This document shows positions 32,862-42,507 of a DNA stretch of 50,120 bases, in pieces. The first letter of the stretch is position 1. Each line of letters begins with the position of its first letter. The notes under the pieces were generated by a model. That model made no database searches. It was not told where the DNA came from and saw nothing but the letters and a program-made list of their open reading frames with translations. The position numbers and the translations under genes were made by a program. The DNA is from Phycisphaeraceae bacterium (lineage in GTDB: Bacteria; Planctomycetota; Phycisphaerae; Phycisphaerales; Phycisphaeraceae). The stretch spans positions 1-50,120 of the forward strand of contig NYZC01000163.1 in NCBI GenBank assembly GCA_002686995.1. The letters run 5' to 3'.

Positions 32862-34199
32862 TCACTCCAGCCGGAAGAAGGAGCCGGCGATGTGGCGCAC
32901 GCATGACCAGGACGGGATGTCCGCGCCGGGCGGCTTCTCGGTGAAGTAGTACACGACGAAGAAGCTGCCGTCGGGCAGCTCGGTGATGAGCGGGTAACCC
33001 CCGTCCCAGGCGTACTGGTCGCCGCGCACCACGAACTCCTTGCTCCAGGTCTCGCCCAGGTCGTCGCTGACGACGCCCAGAATGCCGCGGCCGCCCTCGA
33101 CCGACCAGCGGCGGGCGAACACGACGATGATCCGCCCGGTGCTGGTGACCAGCGCATGGGGTGAACGATGGATCGGGCCTTCCATGTCCTCCAGCGCACG
33201 GGGCGACGGCTCGCCGAGGAGGCCGCAGTCCCAGCTTCCCGGCCCGACGACGAAATGCAGGCCCGACCAGCTCATGCCGTCGTCCTCGGAGTACGCCACG
33301 CACGGTTGGTTGCCCGGCATCTTGAGCATGCACGCCATCAGGCGCCCGTCGGGCAGCATGTGCACGCCGTTGTAGGTGAACCGCGTGTAGGTCGTGACCG
33401 GTTCGGGCTGGCGGGCCACTTCGGAGAGAAAGCGCCACGTCATGCCGTTGTCGTAGCTGATGTAGAACGCCGCGACCTGCTGGCCCAGCCGCTTCGTGTG
33501 GCCCAGCGCACCCAGGATGCCGCTGTCGAAGCGCACGTAGCCCAGGTTCACGATCTGGCAGCCCCCGCCCTTGTCCGGACCGTTGATCATCGAGACGTGG
33601 TGCTCCCACGTGCGCCCGCGATCAGGGCTTCGCATCGAAAACGTCGGCGGGTTGTCCCCCGGGCCCAGGTGCGACACCTTCCCGAAGTGGAACGCCTTGC
33701 TCGGATCGGCCGGCGGATCGTGCGTTTCGTCGAGGCCGCCGAACGGAAACTTCAGGTGCTCGCCCGCGTAGTTGAAATGGAGCATCGCGTCCGGACTGCC
33801 CATGTCGATACGCTGCCGTTGCGTCACGTCGACCGGCCGCAGTCGCTTCAGCGTCTCGTCAAGCGTGAGATCCTTGTTGTGCCAGATCCACACGCGCTCG
33901 GCCTCCGGCCAGGTCTGCCCGTTGTCGTACGAACGGTGCAGCAGAATGCCTGACTCGTCGCCCCACGGCGAATGGCAGAAGTCGTGGTAATAGGGGGACT
34001 TGATCCCCTCACCCGTGCTGTAGTCGACGCGCTTGAGACGATGCGCCACTGCGATCTCACCATCGCCGAAGTTCCAGATGCCGCCCCGGTTCGGATGGCT
34101 CGCGTAGATGTCCTTGTCGTAGAACACCTTGATGTGTCCGACGTCGCGCACGCCGACGCGCTTGACGCCGACTCTCTTTCGGATGGGGTACTCAGCCAT
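32862..34199 (-). CDS. Sialidase-like beta-propeller protein (BNR/Asp-box repeats)
   Basis: The 445-residue protein has five Asp boxes of the S-x-D-x-G-x-T-W form: SYDNGQTW, SPDRGRTW, SYDNGMTW, SEDDGMSW and SDDLGETW. This predicts a sialidase-fold six-bladed propeller, as in GH33-like enzymes. No RIP motif or clear arginine triad is seen, so sialidase activity is not shown. There is no signal peptide. The start at 34199 (MAEYPIRKRVGVK) is chosen because TATACT lies 7 nt upstream, suggesting a leaderless transcript; an in-frame ATG at 34286 lies in repeat sequence. It may form a unit with the deacetylase downstream. Confidence 0.87.
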   Translation of the reverse strand: MAEYPIRKRVGVKRVGVRDVGHIKVFYDKDIYASHPNRGGIWNFGDGEIAVAHRLKRVDYSTGEGIKSPYYHDFCHSPWGDESGILLHRSYDNGQTWPEAERVWIWHNKDLTLDETLKRLRPVDVTQRQRIDMGSPDAMLHFNYAGEHLKFPFGGLDETHDPPADPSKAFHFGKVSHLGPGDNPPTFSMRSPDRGRTWEHHVSMINGPDKGGGCQIVNLGYVRFDSGILGALGHTKRLGQQVAAFYISYDNGMTWRFLSEVARQPEPVTTYTRFTYNGVHMLPDGRLMACMLKMPGNQPCVAYSEDDGMSWSGLHFVVGPGSWDCGLLGEPSPRALEDMEGPIHRSPHALVTSTGRIIVVFARRWSVEGGRGILGVVSDDLGETWSKEFVVRGDQYAWDGGYPLITELPDGSFFVVYYFTEKPPGADIPSWSCVRHIAGSFFRLE

Positions 34200-34206
34200 G
34201 TTGTGC

Positions 34207-34212
34207 AGTATA
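34207..34212 (-). promoter_or_regulatory. Near-leaderless -10 element of the sialidase-like gene
   Basis: On the minus strand TATACT is followed by 7 nt (GCACAAC) and the ATG at 34199. Transcription would start at or next to the start codon. Confidence 0.5.
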
Positions 34213-34236
34213 TGTGTTGCGCCGAGGCGGGAAGAA

Positions 34237-34255
34237 CCACGGATGAACACGGATG
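34237..34255. repeat. Dispersed CACGGATG repeat
   Basis: CCACGGATGAACACGGATG matches 9888-9906 exactly, in the same orientation; the identity extends 3 bases further upstream. It lies between the sialidase-like start and palindromic element copy 2. Confidence 0.9.
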
Positions 34256-34293
34256 GCGTTGCGGACGCTCGTCTCCGCATGCCCATCGTCTCC

Positions 34294-34461
34294 GGCGAAC
34301 CGCGTGGCGTCAGCCCGCAGGTCGGACGTGCGCCACGTCAGTGCGCCGCGCGGACCCGTCGAATCGCGTGAAGTCATGTCGTATTGAAAGTCGGGAGCTG
34401 GGATGACGCCCACATGGCATTTGACCCGTGGGCTTACGCCGGCTTACGCCCACGGTTCGCC
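34294..34461. repeat. Palindromic intergenic element, copy 2
   Basis: The left arm starts GGCGAACCGCGTGGCGTCAG at 34294; the right arm ends CACGGTTCGCC at 34461. The right arm carries a direct duplication of GGCTTACGCC. The loop matches copy 1 in several blocks (GGACGTGCG, GATGACGCCC, CATTTGACCC). Copies 1 and 2 form one subfamily with a long loop. It fills the 314-nt gap before the DUF4091-like gene. Confidence 0.88.
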
Positions 34462-34513
34462 AGTGTCGTGCGCATCTTGGGGCGATCACCCATGCCGTGT
34501 TTGCCCCCCCGCG

Positions 34514-37075
34514 TCACCACCCCTCCGTCACGAAGTCGTGCTGCAGCACGACCTGCTGCCCGCCCGGACCCCCGACGACCAGCGTCAGGTCGCAGCGCTC
34601 GGCGGGCACGAGCCCGTCGATCGCGACCACCGGCGTGTGCGTGGCGCGCGACGTGTCGATGAACCGGCGGTGATTGTCACCACGGTTCAGCCACCCCCAC
34701 ACGCGCACGGGATGGCTCGCCGAAAGGCGCACGGTCGCGCTGTGCGATGTCCGGTCGACGCCGCGGATCATCGCGGTGACCGGATCCGCGGCGTTGAGCC
34801 GGGCGGCATGATCCATGAGCGTCCGGCGCATCCCGCGCAGCGCTCCCGCGTCCGCGCCGGCCAGCACCTTCTCCACGCAGCCGTCAAGATGGGCCAGCGC
34901 CTGCCGCGCCAGGTCCGCGTCCTGAACTTCGAGCGCCGCCGCCTGCTTCACGATCCAAAGCAGCTTGTAGTCCTCCCAGCCGTCGCGGTACGCCTCGAGC
35001 CGGCGGCTCGTCACCGGGCCGTCGTGGCCCATGTAGATGAAGCCCGTGTTGGTGAACGGCCCCTTCGGCGCCACGTCGGGAAAACCGTCGTAGCGCCCCC
35101 ACCACCTCGGCGCCGTGAAGACCCAGTAGCCGTAGCCGTCGAGCCCGAGCTTCCATGCGAGCCACGGGCGGCTGCGCAGCATCCCGTGCGACGAGTCGGG
35201 ATCGGCGCGCGGATACGCGGTGCGCTCCGGCGTGCGCCAGAAGTTGTGCCGGTACGCCCACCAGGACTTGCCGGTCTTCAGGAAGAACATTTCCGCTTCG
35301 GCGCTGCGCCCGTGTCCGAGCCCCTTGGGCGACAGCCACGGACTGTAAGGGACGATTACGTCGATATAGGGCTCGGCCTTCTTCAGGGTTTCGAGATCCT
35401 CGATGCGGTTGGCCCAGATCTGAATGTCGGGATCCGCCTCGCGCACGAGCTTTCCCAACGGCAGGAACTGCTCGCCGATGTGCTCGTCGTTCATGTACAG
35501 GCCCCACCGATCATGCGGGATCCCATAATTGTCGCGGATATGTCGCGCGAGCATCCTCATGTACGTCACGAAGTTTCGCTGCCACCGCTCGTGGCCCTCT
35601 TCGAGGAAATGCGGGCCCCATCGGCCCGTCCCGGTTCGCTTGCTGATCGTCAGCCCGCAGACCAGGTAGTCGTGGTGCGTGAACCGGCGGCGCTGCATCA
35701 TCCGGTCGAACTCGTCGAACTTGATGCCGATGATCTCGTGGTTCTCGTCGAGGATGGGCGGGGGGCCGCCGTCGCGGTAGGACATCTGCACGACGTTGGA
35801 GCCGGTACGCTCCATCAGCTCGACGTAGCGTTCGTTCGGGCCCCGGCCTTCGCCCATCCAACCGCTCGCCGGCGGGTACGTCCAGAACGTCACCCAGATC
35901 GGCACGCGCTGCGGCAGCACCACCGGCGCGACCTTCAGCTCGAACGGGATCTCGAGCGTCGGGCCGCTGCGCCGCGGCGTGAGCTTCGCGCGCCCCTTCC
36001 ACAGGCCTGACGGCATCCCGCGCGTGTCGATGAGCACGAAGTAGCTGCCGGTCTCGCCGGGGCCGAGGTTCATCCCGTTGGCTCCCCCGGCGCGCGGCAG
36101 CGGATCAGGCACGAGCTTTTTCAGGCGCGTCAGCACGTAGTCGACGACGTGAACCTGCACGCGGTCGGCTCGCATCAGCAGCATGTTCGTCTTCTTCGGC
36201 CCCCAGCCCAGCGACTCGTGGCGCACGTCGGCGAAGTCGAATCGGATCGGAAGCGTTGTCGCGGCAAGGTTGCGCACGTGCAGCACGACCGGCACGTATT
36301 CGCCGCACGCGGCCGAGACGCGGATGGCGTCGACCCGGGCGCGCGCCTGCGACCCGGCCGTGCCCTGCACCTCGATCTGCACGTCACCGCTGCCCGTTGA
36401 ATGGGGCCACACCGGGTCGTACGGCTCGCTCGTCCACACCTCGTACCGGGTCACCGATTCCTTGGCGTTCAGCGCCTCGAGATTGAGACCTTCGGCATGG
36501 TCGTTCATCTCCTTCAGCTCGATCGGCTCGTCGCTCGCGAACAGGTAGACCGGCTTCCAGATGCCCCCTCCGGCGTTGCCACCGGCGAGGACGCGCACCG
36601 CGACCTGGTTCGCCCCGGCGCGGAGAAGGTTCCTGACGTCCAGGGCAAAAGGCGTGACCCAGAACCGGGGGCGCGCCTCGCTCTTCTCGTCGAGACCCTC
36701 GCTTTCCAGCGTGTGCTCGCCGGCGCTCTTCCCGTTGATCCACACCCACGCCTGCTCGTCGACGCAGGTGAAGTAGAGATAGACGTGCTTCTTCGCGAGG
36801 ATCGCGTCGGGGACCGCGTGCTCGACGCGGTACCACGCGACGTCCGAATCACCTTCCAGCCCCTGCTTGCGCCAGCCCTCCCAGTCGTGCGTGCCCAGCG
36901 ACGTCCACTGCGCGTCGTCGTGGTCGGCGCTGAACCACTGCTGCTTCACGCCAACGTCATCAGGATCCAGACGAATCCGCCACGCGACCGGCAGCGCGTC
37001 GTGATCGACCGCCGCAGCGGCGAGGGAGGTGGTCAAGAACAAGACGATGAATGCGCGCAGGATTCGGCTCGACAT
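34514..37075 (-). CDS. Secreted glycoside hydrolase-like protein (GH2-type sandwich + DUF4091-like domain)
   Basis: This 853-residue protein has a signal peptide (about residues 1-21, ending in AAAA). Residues of about 30-180 form a galactose-binding-like jelly roll: WISLGTHDWEG-type text (SLGTHDWEGWRKQGL), then YLYFTCVDEQAWVWINGKSA, as in GH2-type sugar-binding domains. The C-terminal half matches DUF4091-like proteins that are thought to be TIM-barrel hydrolases: RWGLYMNDEHIGEQFLPLG, then SRRLEAYRDGWEDYKLLWIV, the family's most typical segment. Acidic residues in MNDEH could be catalytic, but this is inference. It is divergent from the LamG-CARDB gene, with palindromic element copy 3 between. 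TACACT lies 9 nt before the ATG. Confidence 0.82.
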   Translation of the reverse strand: MSSRILRAFIVLFLTTSLAAAAVDHDALPVAWRIRLDPDDVGVKQQWFSADHDDAQWTSLGTHDWEGWRKQGLEGDSDVAWYRVEHAVPDAILAKKHVYLYFTCVDEQAWVWINGKSAGEHTLESEGLDEKSEARPRFWVTPFALDVRNLLRAGANQVAVRVLAGGNAGGGIWKPVYLFASDEPIELKEMNDHAEGLNLEALNAKESVTRYEVWTSEPYDPVWPHSTGSGDVQIEVQGTAGSQARARVDAIRVSAACGEYVPVVLHVRNLAATTLPIRFDFADVRHESLGWGPKKTNMLLMRADRVQVHVVDYVLTRLKKLVPDPLPRAGGANGMNLGPGETGSYFVLIDTRGMPSGLWKGRAKLTPRRSGPTLEIPFELKVAPVVLPQRVPIWVTFWTYPPASGWMGEGRGPNERYVELMERTGSNVVQMSYRDGGPPPILDENHEIIGIKFDEFDRMMQRRRFTHHDYLVCGLTISKRTGTGRWGPHFLEEGHERWQRNFVTYMRMLARHIRDNYGIPHDRWGLYMNDEHIGEQFLPLGKLVREADPDIQIWANRIEDLETLKKAEPYIDVIVPYSPWLSPKGLGHGRSAEAEMFFLKTGKSWWAYRHNFWRTPERTAYPRADPDSSHGMLRSRPWLAWKLGLDGYGYWVFTAPRWWGRYDGFPDVAPKGPFTNTGFIYMGHDGPVTSRRLEAYRDGWEDYKLLWIVKQAAALEVQDADLARQALAHLDGCVEKVLAGADAGALRGMRRTLMDHAARLNAADPVTAMIRGVDRTSHSATVRLSASHPVRVWGWLNRGDNHRRFIDTSRATHTPVVAIDGLVPAERCDLTLVVGGPGGQQVVLQHDFVTEGW

Positions 37076-37124
37076 GATGACGCAAGTGTAGCCGAAAGGA
37101 AGGCAGACCCCGTCACGACATCAC

Positions 37125-37233
37125 CATGGCATCCGACCCGCGGGCTCACGCCGCGCGTTCGCCATACCGCGCTAACAAGGCACCCGATCTGTCGGCGAAC
37201 CGCGCGGCGTCAGCCCGCGGGTCGAATGGCATG
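37125..37233. repeat. Palindromic intergenic element, copy 3
   Basis: Inverted arms of about 39 bp: the left starts CATGGCATCCGACCCGCGGG at 37125, the right ends GTCGAATGGCATG at 37233. The loop is only about 30 nt and includes CCATACCGCGCTAAC, related to copy 4. It lies between divergent genes. Confidence 0.92.
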
Positions 37234-37279
37234 GTTGCGTCATACCGACCGCAGCGCCGGCTTCGCGCATCGGACGACG

Positions 37280-37285
37280 TACCAT
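37280..37285 (+). promoter_or_regulatory. Leaderless -10 element of the LamG-CARDB gene
   Basis: TACCAT is followed by 6 nt and the ATG at 37292, the same layout as at trmB and the Rieske gene. No Shine-Dalgarno is seen. Confidence 0.4.
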
Positions 37286-37291
37286 GAACGC

Positions 37292-40200
37292 ATGACTTCG
37301 CCGGCGCACCTGCGAAGATCAGTGTCCCGCCTCGCACTGCTGACCGTCGTCGCCGCGGCGCCGACGGGTCGTGCCCTCGCTACCAACGCGCCCGTCCCCC
37401 ACCGCCCCGTCCTGTTCCACGTTTCCTTCGACACCGACGCGATCACGGACGACTGGCCGCGCGCCGAACGCGCCGCCGGCGCGCCCGGCTGGCTGAACCG
37501 CCCGGGCCGATCGATCGCGCTCGATCCCGAAGGCGCATTCGGCCAGGCGGTGCGCTGGGTCCCGCCGCGCACCGTGCTCGGCTGGGACGCCGCGCACAAC
37601 CTTCGATCCGAGCAGGGCACGATCGCGTTCTGGCTCAAGGTCGGGGACAACGCCGCCACCGAGCAATCGCATCTCGTGATCGTCTACGGCATGCCGCAGC
37701 CGCTGTACTTCGGCCACCCGTTCCTGCGCCTCGACTTCGAGCGTTGGACGGCCGGTCTCGACTTCAACGGCGCGCGCCGAGAACTGATCCGCAACGCGGC
37801 CGGACTGAAGCGCGACACCGCGGGCAAATGGGTTCACTGGGCCGTGTGCTGGAACGCGCGCCGCGGCGCGTTCGCGCTGTACGTCGACGGCGAGCGCCTG
37901 ATCCGCAACCCGACCGACGAGCCGTGGCTGCCCGAGCGCGCGCTCGACCAGATCGGCCTCGGCAACCGCGTCGGCCCGCACCAGGTGTGGGGACTGAGCC
38001 CGCTGGAGAAGTCATTCGATGAGCTGTGGGTCTTCGATCGGCCGCTGACCCGCGCGGAGATCATCACGCTGCGCGACCGGAACGTGCCACCGCGCGACGA
38101 GGCGCCCCCTCCGCCGCCGTCGCCGGACGAGTTGCTGCGGTTCCGGAGGCTGGAGACCGGGCTCGCGAAACCGGCATCGCTGCCCGAGCTTCGATGCGGA
38201 TCGCGGGCCCACCGCGTGACCTGGCCGTTCATCCGCCGCGCGCGATCGGTGCGGGCCGACATCCACAAGGTGCTCGACGGCAAGCACCTTGAATACTGGC
38301 CGCTGTTCAGCGGATGGACCTACTCCAACGGCCGGGAGCGGCTGAACCTGGAGCTTGACGAGCATGACGGCTTCGACTGGGTGTACGTCAAGGGCAGCAT
38401 CAACGGCAGGCTGTTCGCGGGCACGCCCGACGAGATGGAGCTGCGACTCGAGCACCCCACCACGTCGCACTGGATGGAGCACCACTGGATCCGGCTGGAA
38501 CGGCCGCTGAGCCATCGGCGCGTCACGGTGACGCGCATGAACCAGGGCCGCATCGACGAGATCCGATTCGTCCGTCTCGAGGCCACCGACGCCAGCGACG
38601 CAACGCCGTCGACAACGTACCGGCTGCGACGCCAGGCCGAGCCGCACGAGAAGACGGTCATCCGCTACGAGCCGTGGGATCGCACGACGCTCGAGCTGAC
38701 ACCGGATGCGCTATCGGATCGCCCCGAACCGATGAAGCTGCCGACCGGACGCCTGCTCCACCTGCAGAGCGCACCGTTCGACGACGACGGTGACGTCGGC
38801 AGCACGCGGATCACGTTCGCGTTCGACGCACTCGAAGACGGCACCGCGATGCATCTCGAGCTGATCGACCCGGTGTACGAGATGCGCCGCCTGTGCACGT
38901 TCGAAGCGACTCTGCGACGGAACGACGACCCGCGCACGCTCGACCTGCACCTGGACCACCGCGACCTGAAGATCCGGCGCGGCCGCCGCCTCTGGTGGAT
39001 CGCCTGCTTCGATCGCGACGTCGCGCTCGACCTGCATCGCTCGACCCTCACGACGTACCGCGCGGCGCCCCGCTCCGACCAGTTCGTCACCGACCAGGTC
39101 GGCGCGATCAGGGATCTCTACAACCTGCTGGCGACAGGCGACCCGAGCCAGGTTCCGGGCGACCCGCGCCGGACCCGCCGGTCGCTCGACGAGCTTCTCA
39201 CCATGGCGGAGGACGTGCATCATTTCGCGCCGGAGCACGCCCTGGCGCGGGCGGTGATCCGGCGTACCGGGCGGCATCGATCGAAGTGGACGCCTGAAGC
39301 GCGGGCCCGCCACGTCAAGCTGCCCGCCCCCGACGACACGTTGCCCGACGACGGCGCGCCGCGCTGGGCGCGGGCCGGCCGCGCCGCGCTGAAGGCGCTG
39401 CGGCGGCACCCCGACTGGTGGATCAGCGAGCGCCAGGCGCCGAACGGCGAGTTCGGCGCGTCGGCCAACGACGACTGCGACCTCGTCGGCGACTGGACCG
39501 GCCTCGCCCTGATCGGCGATCCGGATCGGAAGATTCGCAATGCGGACCTGCGCCTGTGCGACTACGTCTGGCGAAACACCCTCGACGACGGCGTGAGCCG
39601 CAGGACGATGGATCTGACGCACGCCTACGAGGAAGGCACGTCCATGCTGCCGCGCACCTTCCTCCTGCACTACGGCGACCCGGTGCTCTTCGAGCGCAAC
39701 TTCGGCCCCGCGCGCTTTTTCATGCACACCCTGACCGGCGTCAATGCGGCCGGACATCGTCACCTTCGCAGCGACACCTTCGGGCGGTCCGAGCTTCTGG
39801 ATCGGGAAGGTCACCGACAGGACATCATGTCGTTCGAACCCGGCACGCCGGCCCTGCTCGTGGCCTGGTACAACGGGCATCCCGACGCGCTCGCCGCGAT
39901 CCGCGAGCACGTCGACGCCTGGCTCGACCACGCGCGGCCGGGCGAGGGCCGCTTCCGCCGCTCGTTCTGGGGCGCGCACCCCGTCGACTTCGAGTCCGAC
40001 GAGCACAAGCCGGGCCGCGTCTGGAGCCTGCGCAACGCGATCAACCCGCATCTCTTCTTCATGTACGAGCAAAACGGCGATCCCAGGTACTGCGCCTACC
40101 TGCTCTACCACTGGCGGCACCGCCGGACGCCATGGGGCATCGAGATGAACCGGTATGAGCCGGAGAGCCCCTCGTGGTACCGGCTGCTCCAAGCGCGCGG

Positions 40201-41134
40201 CGTCGATCTCGCGTTCGCCGACGACTACCTCCTGAATCCGAAGCACCCCCTCGCCAACCCGCACGTCGGCGGCAAACACGACAACCAGAGCCGTCCGTTC
40301 GCCCTGCGCTATCTCGTCTCCGCGGACAAGGCGCACCTTGTGGAAGGCGTCATGGACGCCTGGCGCTTCATGCTGGAGGAGGGACCGATGGTCACCGAGG
40401 CCGGTCTCCAGGCGGACCGCGTGAGCATCAAGGGGCAGATGGCGTTGTCGGAGATGTTCCTCGGCGGTGTGCCCGACGCGACGCGTTACCTGGGCTACTG
40501 GTACCACGCGGTGAGCTGGGAGTCGTGCGGTGACGATGTGTCGCGCTTCGTCCTGCACCACGACGACCGGTCGATCAAGGTACTCCTCTACAGCTTCGAA
40601 CCGGCGCCGACAGCGATCGGCATGCGCGTATGGCGCCTCAGGCCGGGCCGATACGCCGTGCGGTTCGGCACGGACGACGACGGCGACGATGTGATCGACG
40701 AGATGCTTTCGCGCGAGACACATGATGTCAATCGCTTTTCAAGACTCGATTTCACGATCCCGCCGCGCCGCACATGCGTGATCGAGCTTCGGCTGGACAA
40801 GGCGGCGGCCTCCCTCGGCCCGCGACCCGACCTCGCGATCAGCCATCTCGACTGCACGCACGATCCCAAGACCGGCGCGCTGACCGTCCTCGTGCACAAC
40901 ATCGGCGTGAAGGAATCGGGCCCGTTCACCGTGGAGCTTCGTCGTGACGGTGAGGCGCTGACGCGGAAGCGCTTTGAAAACCTGAGCGCCCCGATGGACC
41001 TGCGGCCGAGCATCGTCCCGGCGACGTTCAACGGCGTCGTGACAACCGACGGCATCGAGGTGCGGGTGGAGCCGGAGGAAGGCGTGCGCGAGATCACGAG
41101 GGTCAACAACCAACTGCGTTGGGCAGCGCCGTAG
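37292..41134 (+). CDS. Secreted LamG + alpha/alpha-barrel-like + CARDB protein, 1280 residues
   Basis: A signal peptide ends near ALA/TNA (about residue 30). Residues of about 35-265 are a LamG/concanavalin-like domain: VLFHVSFDTDAITDDWP, EQGTIAFWLKVGDNA, then FDELWVFDRPLTRAEIITLR. A linker and a second beta-rich part follow. The region of about 690-1030 is rich in WxxR and HxxG motifs (GDWTGLALIGD, MDLTHAYEEGTSM) and looks like an alpha/alpha toroid of the kind seen in polysaccharide lyases or heparinases; this is only an impression. The last 110 residues are CARDB-like (RPDLAISHLDCT, VLVHNIGVKESGPFTVELRR). The ATG at 37292 follows a TACCAT box. No catalytic residues are assigned. Confidence 0.8.
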   Translation: MTSPAHLRRSVSRLALLTVVAAAPTGRALATNAPVPHRPVLFHVSFDTDAITDDWPRAERAAGAPGWLNRPGRSIALDPEGAFGQAVRWVPPRTVLGWDAAHNLRSEQGTIAFWLKVGDNAATEQSHLVIVYGMPQPLYFGHPFLRLDFERWTAGLDFNGARRELIRNAAGLKRDTAGKWVHWAVCWNARRGAFALYVDGERLIRNPTDEPWLPERALDQIGLGNRVGPHQVWGLSPLEKSFDELWVFDRPLTRAEIITLRDRNVPPRDEAPPPPPSPDELLRFRRLETGLAKPASLPELRCGSRAHRVTWPFIRRARSVRADIHKVLDGKHLEYWPLFSGWTYSNGRERLNLELDEHDGFDWVYVKGSINGRLFAGTPDEMELRLEHPTTSHWMEHHWIRLERPLSHRRVTVTRMNQGRIDEIRFVRLEATDASDATPSTTYRLRRQAEPHEKTVIRYEPWDRTTLELTPDALSDRPEPMKLPTGRLLHLQSAPFDDDGDVGSTRITFAFDALEDGTAMHLELIDPVYEMRRLCTFEATLRRNDDPRTLDLHLDHRDLKIRRGRRLWWIACFDRDVALDLHRSTLTTYRAAPRSDQFVTDQVGAIRDLYNLLATGDPSQVPGDPRRTRRSLDELLTMAEDVHHFAPEHALARAVIRRTGRHRSKWTPEARARHVKLPAPDDTLPDDGAPRWARAGRAALKALRRHPDWWISERQAPNGEFGASANDDCDLVGDWTGLALIGDPDRKIRNADLRLCDYVWRNTLDDGVSRRTMDLTHAYEEGTSMLPRTFLLHYGDPVLFERNFGPARFFMHTLTGVNAAGHRHLRSDTFGRSELLDREGHRQDIMSFEPGTPALLVAWYNGHPDALAAIREHVDAWLDHARPGEGRFRRSFWGAHPVDFESDEHKPGRVWSLRNAINPHLFFMYEQNGDPRYCAYLLYHWRHRRTPWGIEMNRYEPESPSWYRLLQARGVDLAFADDYLLNPKHPLANPHVGGKHDNQSRPFALRYLVSADKAHLVEGVMDAWRFMLEEGPMVTEAGLQADRVSIKGQMALSEMFLGGVPDATRYLGYWYHAVSWESCGDDVSRFVLHHDDRSIKVLLYSFEPAPTAIGMRVWRLRPGRYAVRFGTDDDGDDVIDEMLSRETHDVNRFSRLDFTIPPRRTCVIELRLDKAAASLGPRPDLAISHLDCTHDPKTGALTVLVHNIGVKESGPFTVELRRDGEALTRKRFENLSAPMDLRPSIVPATFNGVVTTDGIEVRVEPEEGVREITRVNNQLRWAAP

Positions 41135-41154
41135 TGGCGTCGCGGAAGGCACCA

Positions 41155-41277
41155 GACGCCCATGCCATTCGACCCGCGGGCTCACGCCGCGCGGTTCGCC
41201 ATGCCGCGCTGACCAGGTGCTCGAGGTTCCGGCGAACCGCGCGGCGTCAGCCCGCGGGTCGAATGTCATGGGGGCTT
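41155..41277. repeat. Palindromic intergenic element, copy 4
   Basis: The core arms are 41161-41200 and 41231-41270, about 40 bp each and nearly perfect; flanking bases extend the pairing. Each arm has CCCGCGGG and CCGCGCGG. The loop is 30 nt. It lies between the LamG gene end and the terminator of the first PEP-CTERM gene. Confidence 0.93.
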
Positions 41278-41295
41278 CAAGACAACCGCAGCGCA

Positions 41296-41330
41296 ATAAA
41301 AACCGAAGAGCGGGCGAACCCGCTCTTCGG
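41296..41330 (-). terminator. Rho-independent terminator of PEP-CTERM gene 1
   Basis: The stem is CCGAAGAGCGGG / CCCGCTCTTCGG (12 bp, 41303-41314 and 41319-41330) with a CGAA loop. On the minus strand it is followed by a TTTTTATT tract (41296-41302). It lies 27 nt past the stop codon. Its core matches the terminator of the second PEP-CTERM gene. Confidence 0.9.
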
Positions 41331-41357
41331 CATGGAATTCAGAATCAGGTTGTCGAT

Positions 41358-42299
41358 TCAGCGCCGACGACGCGGCATCAAGGCCAGTCCGCCCAGCCCC
41401 AGCAGCACGACCGAGGCCGGCTCGGGGATGGTGAGGACCAGTTCGGGACGCAGCGGAATGTTCGAATCATCGCTGAGCCGAAGGTTGGTGCCCTCGCCCT
41501 GGTTGTCGCCGATCCGTCCGATGTAGACACCGAGACCGGTAAGGGCGCCGTTCTTGAACAGGTCGGTGACGTCGTGGTCGAATGTCGCGACGTTGGGGTA
41601 GTCGTTGCCCGACGAGATGCCGAGGGACCCCAGATTAATAATCGTCGTATCAGCGGCATTCGAGAAGAAGTCCCGCTGGTCCCGGGGGCCACAGGTATTG
41701 CCGTTGTCGCAGACGCCATTGTTGAAACCGTTCTCGGTCGTGATGCCGTTGGCGATACCGGTCGTGTTGAACGCCTCGCTCATGTCGCCGAAATAGGCGC
41801 CAGCAATGCTGTTGGTCGGATCGTCCACCAGCGCCGCGATGATCATGTCGGACGCTTCGTTGCCAAGCCCTTCACCCAGCCAGGCCAGGCGGAGGTGAGC
41901 CGAAATGATTTCGGCAGGCGCCGGCATCGGCGTGTTGGAGCCGTCGGTCGAGATGGCATTCGGGTTGAATTTCATCAGCGCGCCAAGGGTCTGGTTGCCG
42001 AAGCTTCCAAGCGTGTCGCCCCCGCGCGCGCCGTTGTTCATTCTGGCAACGTCGTTGGGGCCATCAGGATCCCCACTGTCCTTATGCCCGCGCGCGACGA
42101 TCGTGTCCTGAATGACGGAGACGAACCCAGGCAGATCGGCGTCGGAGATGTTGTTGCCGCCCTGCGTGAAATCATTCGTGTCCCCTGCGTCGCCGGTGCT
42201 CAGCTTCTTGAAGCTGATCACCGTCTGCGCCCACGCCGGCGAGCCCACCGCGATCAGCAGCGCGCACGTCAGCGCCCATTGTGCCTTGCGATTCGTCAT
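41358..42299 (-). CDS. PEP-CTERM sorting-domain protein, paralogue 1
   Basis: This secreted 313-residue protein is a probable exosortase substrate. A signal peptide ends at AWA (about residue 24). The C-terminus is PEPASVVLL, a hydrophobic helix, then MPRRRR, the PEP-CTERM signal. The body is shared with the gene at 47310: both begin QTVISFKKL after the signal, and both carry LMKFNPNA, TPMPAP and NGFNNGVCD followed by DQRDFFSNAADT. The body has no domain I know. A -35/-10 pair (42508-42536) and a 200-nt leader precede it; AAGGAAAGG lies before the ATG. An in-frame ATG at 42365 gives no signal peptide and is rejected. Confidence 0.93.
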   Translation of the reverse strand: MTNRKAQWALTCALLIAVGSPAWAQTVISFKKLSTGDAGDTNDFTQGGNNISDADLPGFVSVIQDTIVARGHKDSGDPDGPNDVARMNNGARGGDTLGSFGNQTLGALMKFNPNAISTDGSNTPMPAPAEIISAHLRLAWLGEGLGNEASDMIIAALVDDPTNSIAGAYFGDMSEAFNTTGIANGITTENGFNNGVCDNGNTCGPRDQRDFFSNAADTTIINLGSLGISSGNDYPNVATFDHDVTDLFKNGALTGLGVYIGRIGDNQGEGTNLRLSDDSNIPLRPELVLTIPEPASVVLLGLGGLALMPRRRR

Positions 42300-42507
42300 G
42301 TTCTTTCCTTTCCTTGCCTTGCCTTCTGAGATGGCTACGCAATGTGAAACACCCGGGGCCAACACCGGCCTCGGGCATGAGATACCTCAAGCTTCGTCCC
42401 GAAACTTCAAAGATCACCTTGAGCCGTCGATTCGCCCACTCGCACGGATTCTCCAGAGCTTTCAAGACCGCCGACCAGGACGTGCGCACCTCCGAATGGT
42501 CCAGACA

